From contig NZ_JAAWWP010000009.1 of NCBI RefSeq assembly GCF_012273655.1, positions 62,001-126,000 on the forward strand: 64,000 nt of DNA, in the 5' to 3' direction. Below, in pieces: positions 25,832 to 33,966 of this stretch. Within the stretch, counting starts at the first letter, position 1. Each line of letters opens with the position of its first letter. The position numbers and the translations under genes are program-made. The DNA comes from Streptomyces physcomitrii (GTDB lineage Bacteria; Actinomycetota; Actinomycetes; Streptomycetales; Streptomycetaceae). Under the pieces are notes generated by a model that saw only the letters and a program-made list of their open reading frames with translations, was not told where the DNA came from and made no database searches.

Positions 25832-25851
25832 TATGGTTGCGCCATGAGCAA
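25832..25851 (+). promoter_or_regulatory. Leaderless promoter and autoregulatory operator of the IclR gene
   Basis: TATGGT (25832-25837) lies six bases before ATG 25844, and no ribosome site is present. TTGCG-CCATG-AGCAA (25837-25851) lies across the start codon; extended by one base each side it is a perfect 6-bp inverted repeat GGTTGC/GCAACC. Binding here would block initiation of the regulator's own gene. Confidence 0.55.
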
Positions 25852-26650
25852 CCAGACGGCAGCAGGCGATTCCGGGTCCCCGGCCCCCGGCGGCGTCCAG
25901 TCGGTCGACCGGGCGGTGAGCGTCCTGGAGATTCTGGCTCAGCGCGGTGAGGCGGGCGTCAGCGAGGTGGCCGCCGAGATCGACGTCCACAAGTCCACGG
26001 CCTTCCGCCTCCTCGGCGCCCTGGAGTCACGCGGACTCGTGGACCAGACGGCGGAGCGCGGCAAGTACCGGCTCGGCTTCGGCATCGTGCGCCTCGCGGG
26101 CGCGGTCACCCGGCGCTTCGACATCACCAAGGAGGGCCGGCCCGTCTGCGAGCGGCTGGCCGAGGTCTTCGGCGAGACGGTCAACATCGCGGTCCTGGAG
26201 GAGCACCACGCGATCAACGTCTACCAGGCGCTCGGCCCGGCCGCCGTCGCCGCCCAGAACTGGGTGGGCCGGCTGACCCCGCTGCACGCGACCTCCAGCG
26301 GCAAGGCGATGCTCGCCCACCTCCCTCGCGAGCAGCGCACCAAGCTCCTCGCGGCGGCGGGCATGCCCAAGCTCACCCAGCGCACCCTGACCGCGAAGAC
26401 CAAGCTGGAGAAGGACCTCGAACTGATCCGGGAGAGCGGCTACGCGGTCACCCTGGAGGAGTTCGAGGCCGGCCTGCACGCGATGGCCGCGGTGATCCGC
26501 ACCCCCGACAGCGAGCCCCTCGCCGCGCTCAGCGCCTCGGGCCCGGCCTACCGCTTCACCGAGGAGCGCATGCACGAGCTGGCGCCCCAACTCCTCGCGG
26601 GCGCCGCCGAGATCAGCAACCGCATGGGGCAGATGGAGCAGCTGGACTGA
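25844..26650 (+). CDS. IclR-family regulator of the betaine cluster
   Basis: 268 residues. Winged helix-turn-helix at residues about 20-85 (VDRAVSVLEILAQRGEAGV; HKSTAFRLLGALESRGLV), then an IclR effector domain (about 95-260; LHATSSGKAMLAHLP and GYAVTLEEFEAGLHAMAAVI). IclR proteins bind small metabolites and usually repress. It lies between purU and the betaine oxygenase gene, so control of this cluster is the obvious role; Pseudomonas uses an AraC-type protein (GbdR) for the same pathway. ATG 25844 is preferred over upstream in-frame starts because it matches a leaderless promoter and removes a non-conserved N-terminal extension. Confidence 0.9.
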   Translation: MSNQTAAGDSGSPAPGGVQSVDRAVSVLEILAQRGEAGVSEVAAEIDVHKSTAFRLLGALESRGLVDQTAERGKYRLGFGIVRLAGAVTRRFDITKEGRPVCERLAEVFGETVNIAVLEEHHAINVYQALGPAAVAAQNWVGRLTPLHATSSGKAMLAHLPREQRTKLLAAAGMPKLTQRTLTAKTKLEKDLELIRESGYAVTLEEFEAGLHAMAAVIRTPDSEPLAALSASGPAYRFTEERMHELAPQLLAGAAEISNRMGQMEQLD

Positions 26651-26692
26651 GCGCGGCGCCCGCGCGCCCTGCCCAGGTCCCTCCCGGTCGCC

Positions 26693-27814
26693 TCACTCCC
26701 CGATACGCCCCCGCACCCAGTCGTGGAACTCGGCGAGGTGGTGCTCGCTGGGCACCAGGACGCCGCCGCCCGCGTAGCCCCGGGAGCTCATGGCGGGCTG
26801 GCAGCGCTCACAGGCGTCGAAGTCCTGCCGGTTGACCCGGTCGAAGAGCTCCACCGAACGCGTCAGGTCCCTGCCCTGCGCCACCACCTCCGGCAGGTAC
26901 AGCCACTCGCACTCGACGAGCGTGCGGTCCGGGGCCAGCGGATACATCCGGTGGAAGATGACATGGTCGGGTACGAGGTTGACGAAGACCTGCGGCCGCA
27001 CGGTGATCGCGTAGTAGCGGCGGTCCTGCTCCGCCGCGACGGTGGGTATCCGCTCCAGGCCCGCCGAGCCGTCCACGGTGAACCCCTCCGCCTCCTTCGC
27101 GAAGGCGGCGCCGTGCCCCACGTAGAACTGCGCCGCGAAGCCGTCCGCGAACTCCGGGAGCACCTCGGTGAGTTCGGGGTGGATGGTGGCGCAGTGGTAG
27201 CACTCCATGAAGTTCTCGACGATCAGCTTCCAGTTGGCCCGTACGTCGTAGCTGATCCGCTTGCCGGTCTCCAGGCCCGCGAGGTCGTAGCGGGCGATCG
27301 CCTCGCCGTCGCCGAGGCGGGCGGTGACGGCCGCCATCACCTCCTCCTCGAAGGAGCCCGGCCGCTCGGCCAGGTTCACCCACACATAGCCGAGCCACTC
27401 GCGCACCTGCACCCGGCCGAGCCCGTAGTCGCGGCGGTCGACATCGGCCATGCTCGTCAGGTTCGGCGCCGCGATCAGCTCGCCCTGGAGGTTGTAGGTC
27501 CAGGCGTGGTACGGGCACTGGAAGGCCCGCCGGACCGTGCCCGACTCCTCGGTGCACAGCCGGGCGCCGCGGTGGCGGCAGACGTTGAGGAAGGCGCGCA
27601 CCCCCTGGTCGCGGCCCCGGGCCACCAGGACGCTCTCGCGCCCGACGGTCACGGTGCGGAAGGCGCCGGGGGCGGCGAGGTCGGCGGAGCGCACCGCGCA
27701 GAACCACGAGGTCTCGAAGATGTGCTCCTGCTCCCGTGCGAAGACCTCGGGGCTGGTGTAGTAGGTGCCCGGCAGGGTGGCGATGAGGCTCTGGGTCCGG
27801 CTGCTTGTCGTCAC
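26693..27814 (-). CDS. Glycine betaine monooxygenase oxygenase component (Rieske, GbcA-like)
   Basis: 373 residues. The Rieske centre is VCRHRGARLCT...CPYHAW (about residues 78-103, CxH and CxxH), and the mononuclear iron site is in ENFMECYHCATIHPEL (about 200-215). The C-terminal half is typical of ring-hydroxylating alpha subunits of the choline/betaine/carnitine oxygenase clade (also close to CntA-type enzymes). With a dimethylglycine oxidase and sarcosine oxidase alongside, demethylation of glycine betaine to dimethylglycine and formaldehyde is the best reading; stachydrine or carnitine are alternatives. GTG 27814 is preceded by GAGGAG. Confidence 0.87.
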   Translation of the reverse strand: MTTSSRTQSLIATLPGTYYTSPEVFAREQEHIFETSWFCAVRSADLAAPGAFRTVTVGRESVLVARGRDQGVRAFLNVCRHRGARLCTEESGTVRRAFQCPYHAWTYNLQGELIAAPNLTSMADVDRRDYGLGRVQVREWLGYVWVNLAERPGSFEEEVMAAVTARLGDGEAIARYDLAGLETGKRISYDVRANWKLIVENFMECYHCATIHPELTEVLPEFADGFAAQFYVGHGAAFAKEAEGFTVDGSAGLERIPTVAAEQDRRYYAITVRPQVFVNLVPDHVIFHRMYPLAPDRTLVECEWLYLPEVVAQGRDLTRSVELFDRVNRQDFDACERCQPAMSSRGYAGGGVLVPSEHHLAEFHDWVRGRIGE

Positions 27815-27876
27815 GGTGCACTCCTCACTTACACGATGGGGTCGTCCCTACGACGGGGGAAGTCAGGGCGGACCGC

Positions 27877-27907
27877 CCCCGCCGCCCCGGCGGGCGGGGC
27901 GGCGGGG
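27877..27907 (-). terminator. 13-bp GC hairpin between the reductase and oxygenase genes
   Basis: Arms 27877-27889 and 27895-27907 are perfectly complementary (CCCCGCCGCCCCG and its complement) with a 5-nt loop. It lies in the 139-bp gap inside the Rieske operon and may be an attenuator, a processing site or an mRNA-stabilising hairpin; no T-run follows. Confidence 0.55.
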
Positions 27908-27953
27908 ACGGTGGCCGGGGCGGCGCGTCAGCCGGCCGCCTGCGGGGGAGGGG

Positions 27954-29138
27954 TCACAGCACGGCGGGCTGCTGCGGCACGCGGGCCCCGGCCAGCTGGC
28001 GGCGCCACCGCATGAAGGAGCGCGTCCTGTTCACCCCGAGCGCCCCCACCGGGCGCCCGGCCTGCCGGTAGACGGCGAGGAAGCTGCGGTCGTCCACCGC
28101 GCCCTCCTCGATCGCCACGCTGTCGGCGGGGCCGGTGTGCCCGGTGAACTGGATCCGCACCCCGTACTGGTCGGACCAGAAGTAGGGCGGCCGGGGCAGT
28201 TCCCCGCCCGCCGTGCCGCCGGAGAGCAGGGTGGCCACGGCGGCCGGGGCGCGGTCCCGGGCGCCGGACCAGTGCTCCACCCGGCGGCCGGTGCCGAGCA
28301 GCGGGTCGTACCAGGAGGCGCAGTCGCCCACGGCGACGACACCCGGCACCGAGGTGGCACCCGCGGCCGTGCACACCACGCCGTCGCCGAGCGCCACCGA
28401 GGAGCCGTGGAGCCAGTCGGTGCAGGGGCGCGAGCCGATGCCGAGGACGACGATGTCGGCGGGTACGGTGCGCCCGTCCGCGAGGACCACCCCGCTCACC
28501 CGGTCGGTCCCGGTGAGGCCCTGTACGCCCGTCCCGCAGAGCATCCGCACCCCGTGGTCCACGTGGAGCAGGGAGACGGCGCGGCCCATGGCGGTGCCGA
28601 GCACCCCGGCGAGCGGGGCCGGGCCGGACTGGACCAGGGTGACGTCCATGCCGAGTCCGCGCGCGGTCGAGGCGACCTCCGCGCCGACGAAGCCGCCGCC
28701 CACCACGACCAGGCGTCCGCCCCCGCGCAGATCACGGCGCAGGGCGCGGGCGTCGTCGAGGGTGCGCAGCAGGTGGACGCCGGGCAGCCGCCGCGCGCCC
28801 GGGAGTTCGCGTGCCGAGGCGCCGGTGGCCAGCACGATGCCGTCGGCCCTGAGGGTGGACCCGTCGTCGAGGCCGAGGGTGCGGCTCGGCCCGTCCAGGG
28901 CGGTCGCCCGGGTGCCGAGGAGCCACTGCGCGCCGAGGTCCTCGTCCTCGGCCTCCAGGGACAGGGCCTCCTCGTCGATGCTTCCGGCGAGGAACTCCTT
29001 GGAGAGCGGGGGCCGGTCGTAGGGGCGGTGCGCCTCCTCGCCGATGATCAGCAGGCGTCCCGCGTAGCCCTGCTTGCGCAGGGCCCGGGCGGCGGAAAGA
29101 CCTGCCAGTGATGCTCCGACAATGGCCACACTCTTCAT
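27954..29138 (-). CDS. Ferredoxin reductase of the betaine oxygenase system
   Basis: 394 residues. Rhodocoxin/putidaredoxin-reductase type: FAD motif VAIVGASLAGLSAARALRKQG (about 4-24), NAD motif LVVVGGGFVGAEVASTA (about 146-162), TGASARELPGA loop, and GVVAVGDCASWYD (about 267-279), with a C-terminal reductase domain (YFWSDQYGVRIQFTGHTG). It would pass electrons from NADH to the Rieske ferredoxin encoded just upstream, with which it overlaps by 4 bp. Known GbcB partners are fused FNR-ferredoxins, so this is a three-component variant. Confidence 0.88.
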   Translation of the reverse strand: MKSVAIVGASLAGLSAARALRKQGYAGRLLIIGEEAHRPYDRPPLSKEFLAGSIDEEALSLEAEDEDLGAQWLLGTRATALDGPSRTLGLDDGSTLRADGIVLATGASARELPGARRLPGVHLLRTLDDARALRRDLRGGGRLVVVGGGFVGAEVASTARGLGMDVTLVQSGPAPLAGVLGTAMGRAVSLLHVDHGVRMLCGTGVQGLTGTDRVSGVVLADGRTVPADIVVLGIGSRPCTDWLHGSSVALGDGVVCTAAGATSVPGVVAVGDCASWYDPLLGTGRRVEHWSGARDRAPAAVATLLSGGTAGGELPRPPYFWSDQYGVRIQFTGHTGPADSVAIEEGAVDDRSFLAVYRQAGRPVGALGVNRTRSFMRWRRQLAGARVPQQPAVL

Positions 29139-29500
29139 GTCGCGCCTCCTGCGACAGGGCCGCGGCCTGCGGCGAAGGGAAGGTTCGGAACGGCGTCCGA
29201 CAGCACCAGGTGGATCGTCTCCCCCTCGATCACCACCTGGTGGGTGCGTACCGGAAGCCGGGCCGGCGGGACGTCGGCCTGCCCGGTGCGCAGGTCGAAC
29301 TTCGAGGCGTGCAAGGGGCATTCGACCGCGCACCCCTCCAACCAGCCCTCCGCGAGGGAGGCGTCCTGGTGGGTGCAGGTGTCGTCGATCGCGTAGAACT
29401 CGCCGTCCTCGGTGTGGAACACCACGACGGGGGGCTTGGTGTCGAGCCGGAAGGCTTCGCCTCGCGGAAGATCGGCGAGACGGCACACGGGAATCATCAT
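29135..29500 (-). CDS. Rieske [2Fe-2S] ferredoxin
   Basis: 121 residues from ATG 29500. The cluster ligands are CTH (about residues 43-45) and CPLH (about 63-66), separated by 17 residues as usual. The sequence VCRLADLPRGEAFRLDTKPPVVVFHTEDGEFYAIDDTCTH is typical of ferredoxin components of bacterial dioxygenases. It feeds electrons from the adjacent reductase to the oxygenase component two genes on. GGAG precedes ATG 29500; the stop overlaps the reductase start. Confidence 0.9.
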   Translation of the reverse strand: MMIPVCRLADLPRGEAFRLDTKPPVVVFHTEDGEFYAIDDTCTHQDASLAEGWLEGCAVECPLHASKFDLRTGQADVPPARLPVRTHQVVIEGETIHLVLSDAVPNLPFAAGRGPVAGGAT

Positions 29501-29515
29501 GACACTCCGGTGCGT

Positions 29516-29543
29516 ATAGTGAAACAGATTGCGAGCCGCGCAA
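29516..29543 (-). promoter_or_regulatory. Promoter and perfect operator of the Rieske operon
   Basis: TTGCG-AGCCG-CGCAA at 29529-29543 is the perfect form of the cluster motif. Read on the minus strand its outer half, TTGCGC, could itself serve as -35 with CACTAT (29521-29516) 16 bp on. A further partial copy TTGCG-TAATG-CGAGC lies at 29743-29757. Confidence 0.5.
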
Positions 29544-29786
29544 CGCCAGTGTGGAGACGCCCCCATACCTTGTCAAGGAGCTGCCCGCCCTTCCTTGCCC
29601 GGACGGACGCGGGGCCGGACCCGGGGGCTCGGACCTCGTAAAAGCCCAGCTCACAGCGGGAGTTGACGCTCCGGCGCGCGGCCGCCGAGGGTGCGGAAGG
29701 CCAGGACAGGGCGGGGAAGTCTGTCTCAAACTACGGGTTCTGTTGCGTAATGCGAGCCGCCGGTGCCCCGTGCGGACAGACGAAAG

Positions 29787-29812
29787 CCCCCGGACCGGGG
29801 AGGGTCCGGGGG
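29787..29812 (-). terminator. Strong hairpin terminator of the zinc-ribbon gene
   Basis: CCCCCGGACC (29787-29796) pairs perfectly with GGTCCGGGGG (29803-29812) around a 6-nt loop, 33 bp after the stop of the minus-strand gene; a short T-stretch follows on that strand. Confidence 0.75.
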
Positions 29813-29845
29813 CGGTGACGATCGGCGGGCCGGCCGGGGCCGGTC

Positions 29846-30661
29846 TCAGTCGATGCAGATGAAGAGCACGCAGATTCCGGAGGGGTCCGTCGCCGGGGGA
29901 TCGCTCGGCTCCGTGGTGGAGGGCGGCGGAGTGGTCGGCGGTGTCGTCGGCGGCGGGGTGGTGCCCGGCGACTGCGGCGGCTCCTCGGTCGGCACCGGGT
30001 CGGTGTGCTCGGGACGCTCCGGCGTGGCCGAGGACGGCTTCGCGGAGGGCGTGCCCTGCGGGTGGTCGGCGGAGCGGTGCGCGCGGCTCGGCGAACCGGC
30101 CTCCGCGGGCCGGGAGCGGGCCTGCTCCGAGGCGTGCCCGCCGGACTCCTGCACGGGCCGCGTCGAGGTCCGGCTGTCCGGTTCCTGTGTCGCCGAGGGG
30201 CCGGAGCCGGGCGTGCCCGAGGAGGGCGCGGTGACCGGCTCGGGCGGGGTGGCGGCATGCGAGGAGCCCGGGGCGGACTTGCCGGGGAGCGCGGCGATGG
30301 TGAAGCCGCCGCCGATGAAGGCGAAGGCGGTCGCCGCGGCGGCCCGGCGCTTGTTCTTCCGCCAGCGCTCCTGCTGGCGGCGCCGGGCGGCCCGGCCGAG
30401 GCCCGATGCGGCGCTCGCTTCCGGCGGTCGGCCCTGCGCCGCCGTGGCGGCGGAGGCCCCGGCGGCGGCTTCCACCGCGGGCTCCGGGAAGTCCAGGTGC
30501 TCGGCCGGGGCGGACGGGTCCAGGGCCTCGTAGGGGGCCATGGTGGCGGTGGCCGCGGCGCCGGACGAGCCGTACGGCGCGATGTCCGGGGCGTAGGCGC
30601 CGCAGCCAGGGCAGACGAGGGCCCCGTTGAGCGTGCGGCGGCAGGTGTCGCAGTAATCCAT
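29846..30661 (-). CDS. Zinc-ribbon, single-span membrane protein with Pro/Thr-rich exterior
   Basis: 271 residues. The N-terminus is a four-Cys zinc ribbon (CDTC at 4-7 and CPGC at 17-20). An acidic, alanine-rich segment and a basic cluster (RRRQQERWRKNKRR, about 95-108) follow, then one membrane helix (AAAATAFAFIGGGFTIAAL, about 110-128), which by the positive-inside rule puts the ribbon in the cytoplasm. The outer 140 residues are Pro, Ser and Thr-rich, ending in repeats of PPTTPP and a short hydrophobic tail with two cysteines (CVLFIC). No enzyme motif. A role in sensing or wall binding is possible but unsupported. Confidence 0.75.
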   Translation of the reverse strand: MDYCDTCRRTLNGALVCPGCGAYAPDIAPYGSSGAAATATMAPYEALDPSAPAEHLDFPEPAVEAAAGASAATAAQGRPPEASAASGLGRAARRRQQERWRKNKRRAAAATAFAFIGGGFTIAALPGKSAPGSSHAATPPEPVTAPSSGTPGSGPSATQEPDSRTSTRPVQESGGHASEQARSRPAEAGSPSRAHRSADHPQGTPSAKPSSATPERPEHTDPVPTEEPPQSPGTTPPPTTPPTTPPPSTTEPSDPPATDPSGICVLFICID

Positions 30662-31095
30662 CCGCGCTCTTTCTCTGACTGGTGTCGCGCCAGCGGGGGC
30701 CGACCATCGGTGAAGGGGACTCCCGCGCGGGAGCCGGTGTGGAGGAGGAACGGGGGAGCAACGCTAATGGCAGCCGCGGGGCCGAGAGCTCACTCTGTGT
30801 GATGCTCTTGCGAAGATCTCTGGGGAATCGCGCACCCTTCGGACGTGTCGGTCGAGGGGCCCGAAAGGCGCCCGGAGCCCGTCGAGTGCCGCGTTGCGGC
30901 CACCGCCTCCGGGGCGCGCCGCAAACTCCGGTGACGCGGGAGGGGCCGCCGTGCGACCATCTTCGAGCGACGCCGCCGCCCGGTCCGTACCGGTACGGCA
31001 CCGGGGCACCCGGGAATCCACGGGGCGTCCCGGACGTTGTCACAGCAGGCGGAGAAGTCCCTTCCGCTGTCCCATTCGCACTGCGTAAGGATCCA
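30662..31095. other. Divergent region between the zinc-ribbon gene and hflX
   Basis: 434 bp without a supported gene. It contains the palindrome GTACCGGTAC (about 30986-30995) and a sigma-R-type promoter for hflX (31012-31038). No other structured element was recognised. Confidence 0.5.
31012..31038 (+). promoter_or_regulatory. Sigma-R-type promoter of hflX
   Basis: GGGAAT at 31012-31017 and CGTT at 31035-31038, 17 bp apart (GGAAT to GTT 18 bp), match the thiol-stress sigma-R consensus of Streptomyces. hflX has been reported in the sigma-R regulon of S. coelicolor as far as I recall. Confidence 0.6.
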
Positions 31096-32601
31096 ATGAC
31101 CTCCTCCTCTTCCCTCCCCCAGGCCGCACAGAGCTCCGCTCGGACTTCCGTCGATGGACTCGCCAAGGACCTACGGGCCGATGCCCTGATGGAAGAGGAC
31201 GTCGCCTGGAGCCACGGCATCGACACCGAGCGGGACGGCGCGCAGTACGACCGCTCCGACCGCGCCGCGCTGCGCCGCGTCGCCGGACTCTCCACCGAAC
31301 TGCAGGACGTCACCGAGGTCGAGTACCGGCAGCTGCGCCTGGAGCGCGTGGTCCTGGTCGGCGTCTGGACCACCGGCACCTCCCAGGAGGCGGAGAACTC
31401 CCTCGCGGAGCTGGCCGCCCTCGCGGAGACCGCGGGCGCGCTCGTCCTCGACGGCGTCATCCAGCGTCGCGACAAGCCCGACGCGGCCACCTACATCGGC
31501 TCCGGCAAGGCCCGCGAGCTGCTCGACCTCGTCCTGGAGAGCGGGGCGGACACCGTCATCTGCGACGGTGAGCTGTCCCCGGGCCAGCTGATCCACCTCG
31601 AAGACGTCGTCAAGGTCAAGGTCATCGACCGTACGGCCCTGATCCTCGACATCTTCGCGCAGCACGCCAAGTCCCGTGAGGGCAAGGCCCAGGTGGCGCT
31701 GGCGCAGATGCAGTACATGCTGCCCAGGCTGCGCGGCTGGGGCCAGTCCCTGTCCCGTCAGATGGGCGGCGGCAAGGGCGGCGGCCTCGCCACCCGCGGT
31801 CCCGGTGAGACCAAGATCGAGACGGACCGGCGGCGGATCCGCGAGAAGATGGCGAAGATGCGCCGGGAGATCGCGGAGATGAAGACCGGCCGCGAGATCA
31901 AGCGCCAGGAGCGCCGCCGCAACAAGGTGCCCTCGGTCGCCATCGCCGGATACACCAACGCGGGCAAGTCCTCGCTGCTCAACCGGCTGACCGGCGCGGG
32001 TGTGCTGGTGGAGAACGCGCTGTTCGCCACCCTCGACCCGACCGTGCGCCGGGCCGAGTCGCCGAGCGGGCGGCTCTACACCCTCGCGGACACCGTCGGC
32101 TTCGTCCGGCACCTTCCGCACCACCTGGTGGAGGCCTTCCGCTCCACCATGGAGGAGGTCGGCGACAGCGATCTCATCCTGCACGTGGTGGACGGCTCGC
32201 ACCCGGCCCCCGAGGAGCAGCTCGCGGCCGTCCGCGAGGTGGTCCGGGACGTCGGCGCCACCAAGGTCCCCGAGATCGTGGTGGTCAACAAGGCGGACGC
32301 CGCCGACCCGCTCGTCCTGCAGCGGCTGCTGCGCCAGGAGAAGCGGGCCCTGGTGGTCTCGGCCCGCACCGGCCAGGGCATCGCGGAGCTGCGCGCCCTG
32401 ATCGACGCCGAACTCCCGCGCCCCGAGGTCGAGGTGACCGCCCTGGTGCCGTACGCGCTCGGCCGCCTGGTGGCCCGCGCGCACGACGACGGCGAGGTGA
32501 TCTCCGAGGAGCACACCCCGGAGGGCACCCTGCTGAAGGCGCGGGTGCACGAGGAACTCGCCGCGGAGCTGGCGCCGTACACCCCGGCCGCCGCGGGCTG
32601 A
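31096..32601 (+). CDS. hflX: GTPase HflX, ribosome-splitting factor
   Basis: 501 residues. The N-terminal HflX domain includes ERVVLVGVWT and the glycine-rich loop RQMGGGKGGGLATRGPGETKIE (about residues 223-244). The GTPase domain has G1 GYTNAGKS (about 285-292), G3 DTVGF, G4 NKAD and G5 SA. In other bacteria HflX splits stalled 70S ribosomes under stress. The N-terminus carries about 60 residues beyond the E. coli protein. ATG 31096 has AAGGA six bases upstream. A sigma-R-type promoter upstream implies induction by thiol-oxidative stress, and a strong hairpin follows. Confidence 0.96.
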   Translation: MTSSSSLPQAAQSSARTSVDGLAKDLRADALMEEDVAWSHGIDTERDGAQYDRSDRAALRRVAGLSTELQDVTEVEYRQLRLERVVLVGVWTTGTSQEAENSLAELAALAETAGALVLDGVIQRRDKPDAATYIGSGKARELLDLVLESGADTVICDGELSPGQLIHLEDVVKVKVIDRTALILDIFAQHAKSREGKAQVALAQMQYMLPRLRGWGQSLSRQMGGGKGGGLATRGPGETKIETDRRRIREKMAKMRREIAEMKTGREIKRQERRRNKVPSVAIAGYTNAGKSSLLNRLTGAGVLVENALFATLDPTVRRAESPSGRLYTLADTVGFVRHLPHHLVEAFRSTMEEVGDSDLILHVVDGSHPAPEEQLAAVREVVRDVGATKVPEIVVVNKADAADPLVLQRLLRQEKRALVVSARTGQGIAELRALIDAELPRPEVEVTALVPYALGRLVARAHDDGEVISEEHTPEGTLLKARVHEELAAELAPYTPAAAG

Positions 32602-32626
32602 GCCCCGGCGCACCCCGGCAGTACGA

Positions 32627-32658
32627 GGGCCCGCACCCCCCATCGGGAGTGCGGGCCC
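32627..32658. terminator. Bidirectional terminator between hflX and the first protease gene
   Basis: GGGCCCGCAC (32627-32636) and GTGCGGGCCC (32649-32658) form a perfect 10-bp stem with a 12-nt loop, centred between two convergent genes. Confidence 0.75.
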
Positions 32659-32675
32659 TTCGCCGGGCGCGCGGG

Positions 32676-33875
32676 CTACTGCGAGCCGTACTTCTCGCTC
32701 ATCATGTCGTAGACGCTCTTGGCGCCCTGGCCGAGCTGCGGTCCGGCCAGCCAGCTGTTGTCCGCCGGGCCCATCGAGGTGTTGGAGACCAGCTGCGACT
32801 TGCCGTTCACCGCACGGAACCAGCCGCCGCCGGAGGAGCCGCCGGTCATGGTGCAGCCGATCCGGTACATGGTCGGCAGCTGGGCGCCGATGGACAGATT
32901 GCCGGGACGGTCGAGGCACTTGTGCATGACCTGGCCGTCGTAGGGCGGGGCCGCCGGGTAGCCCCAGGCGCCCATGGTGCCGATCTCGCGGGCCTCGGGC
33001 ACGGTGAAGTCGACGTCGAGCGCGTTGCCGACCGTCTCCTCCAGGGACTTGGTGCCCTGCTCGGGCTTGACGTGCATCACCGCGTAGTCGTAGGCGAAGG
33101 CGTCGCTGCCGGAGTGCGCGCCGCCCTCGATCCACTCGTTGGAGGTGGCGACCCAGTCGGCCCAGAACTGGCCGTAGGGCTGGATCTCCTGCTGGGTGGC
33201 GCTCTGCAGCGCGGCGCCCTGCTTGCCGTTGTCGTTGTACGAGGGCACGAAGGCGATGTTGCGGTACCAGCCGCCCTGGGCACCGGCGTGCACGCAGTGG
33301 CCCGCGGTCCACACCAGGTTGGACTTACCGGGGTTGCGCGGGTCCTTCACGACCGTGCCGGAGCAGACCATCGAGCCCTCGGGGGAGTCGAAGAAGATCT
33401 TCCCGACCGGGGCCGCGTAGTCGTGGTACGGCGTCTTCTCGCGCTTGGCCTGCACGGGCTGCGGGTCGGGGTCGCTGTAACCGCCGTCGCCGTAGGAGCT
33501 CTTGGCGGCGAGCGTGGTGCCCGGGTCCTTGGCCTTCTCCATCCGGTCGGGCTTCCACAGCCCCTCGATCACCGGATTGACGAAGTCCTTGGCCTCCCGC
33601 AGCCACTTGTCCCTGTCCCAGTTCTTCCAGCCGCCGTTCGCCCACTTGTCGGCGTCGATGCCGCGCTCCTTGAGGCGCTCCTTCAGATTGCCGGGCAGCT
33701 GGACCTTGTCGCCCTCGGTGCCCTGCGAGGCGGCGCCGGACGGCTTGTCCGCGGCCGAGGTGTCGTCGTCGCCCCCGCCGCAGCCGGTCGCGGTGAGCGA
33801 CAGGGCGGCGATCAGGCCCGTGGCGGCGACCGTCAGGCGCCGGCCCCGGGAGAAGGGCGATCGTATGGAACGCAT
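32676..33875 (-). CDS. Trypsin-like serine protease, predicted lipoprotein (first paralogue)
   Basis: 399 residues from ATG 33875. A basic N-terminus, a hydrophobic stretch and TATGC (Cys about residue 32) form a lipoprotein-type signal, so the protein should be anchored outside the membrane. The mature N-terminal 120 residues hold an acidic/Trp-rich module (GGWKNWDRDKWLREAKDF). The chymotrypsin-fold triad is visible: His in VWTAGHCVHAG (about 192), Asp in YDYAVMHV (about 263), Ser in MTGGSSGGGW (about 346). Substrate unknown. It is about 60% identical by eye to the next gene, evidently a tandem duplication. An upstream in-frame ATG would add 15 residues but spoil the signal. Confidence 0.88.
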   Translation of the reverse strand: MRSIRSPFSRGRRLTVAATGLIAALSLTATGCGGGDDDTSAADKPSGAASQGTEGDKVQLPGNLKERLKERGIDADKWANGGWKNWDRDKWLREAKDFVNPVIEGLWKPDRMEKAKDPGTTLAAKSSYGDGGYSDPDPQPVQAKREKTPYHDYAAPVGKIFFDSPEGSMVCSGTVVKDPRNPGKSNLVWTAGHCVHAGAQGGWYRNIAFVPSYNDNGKQGAALQSATQQEIQPYGQFWADWVATSNEWIEGGAHSGSDAFAYDYAVMHVKPEQGTKSLEETVGNALDVDFTVPEAREIGTMGAWGYPAAPPYDGQVMHKCLDRPGNLSIGAQLPTMYRIGCTMTGGSSGGGWFRAVNGKSQLVSNTSMGPADNSWLAGPQLGQGAKSVYDMMSEKYGSQ

Positions 33876-33966
33876 GGTGCGAAAACCCCCGTGTGTACCG
33901 AAAAGTGTCATGTGCTGGTCAGGGCGTGGCCTGATCGAGTCCTCGGCCCCCTGCCCCGCGGGCCCT

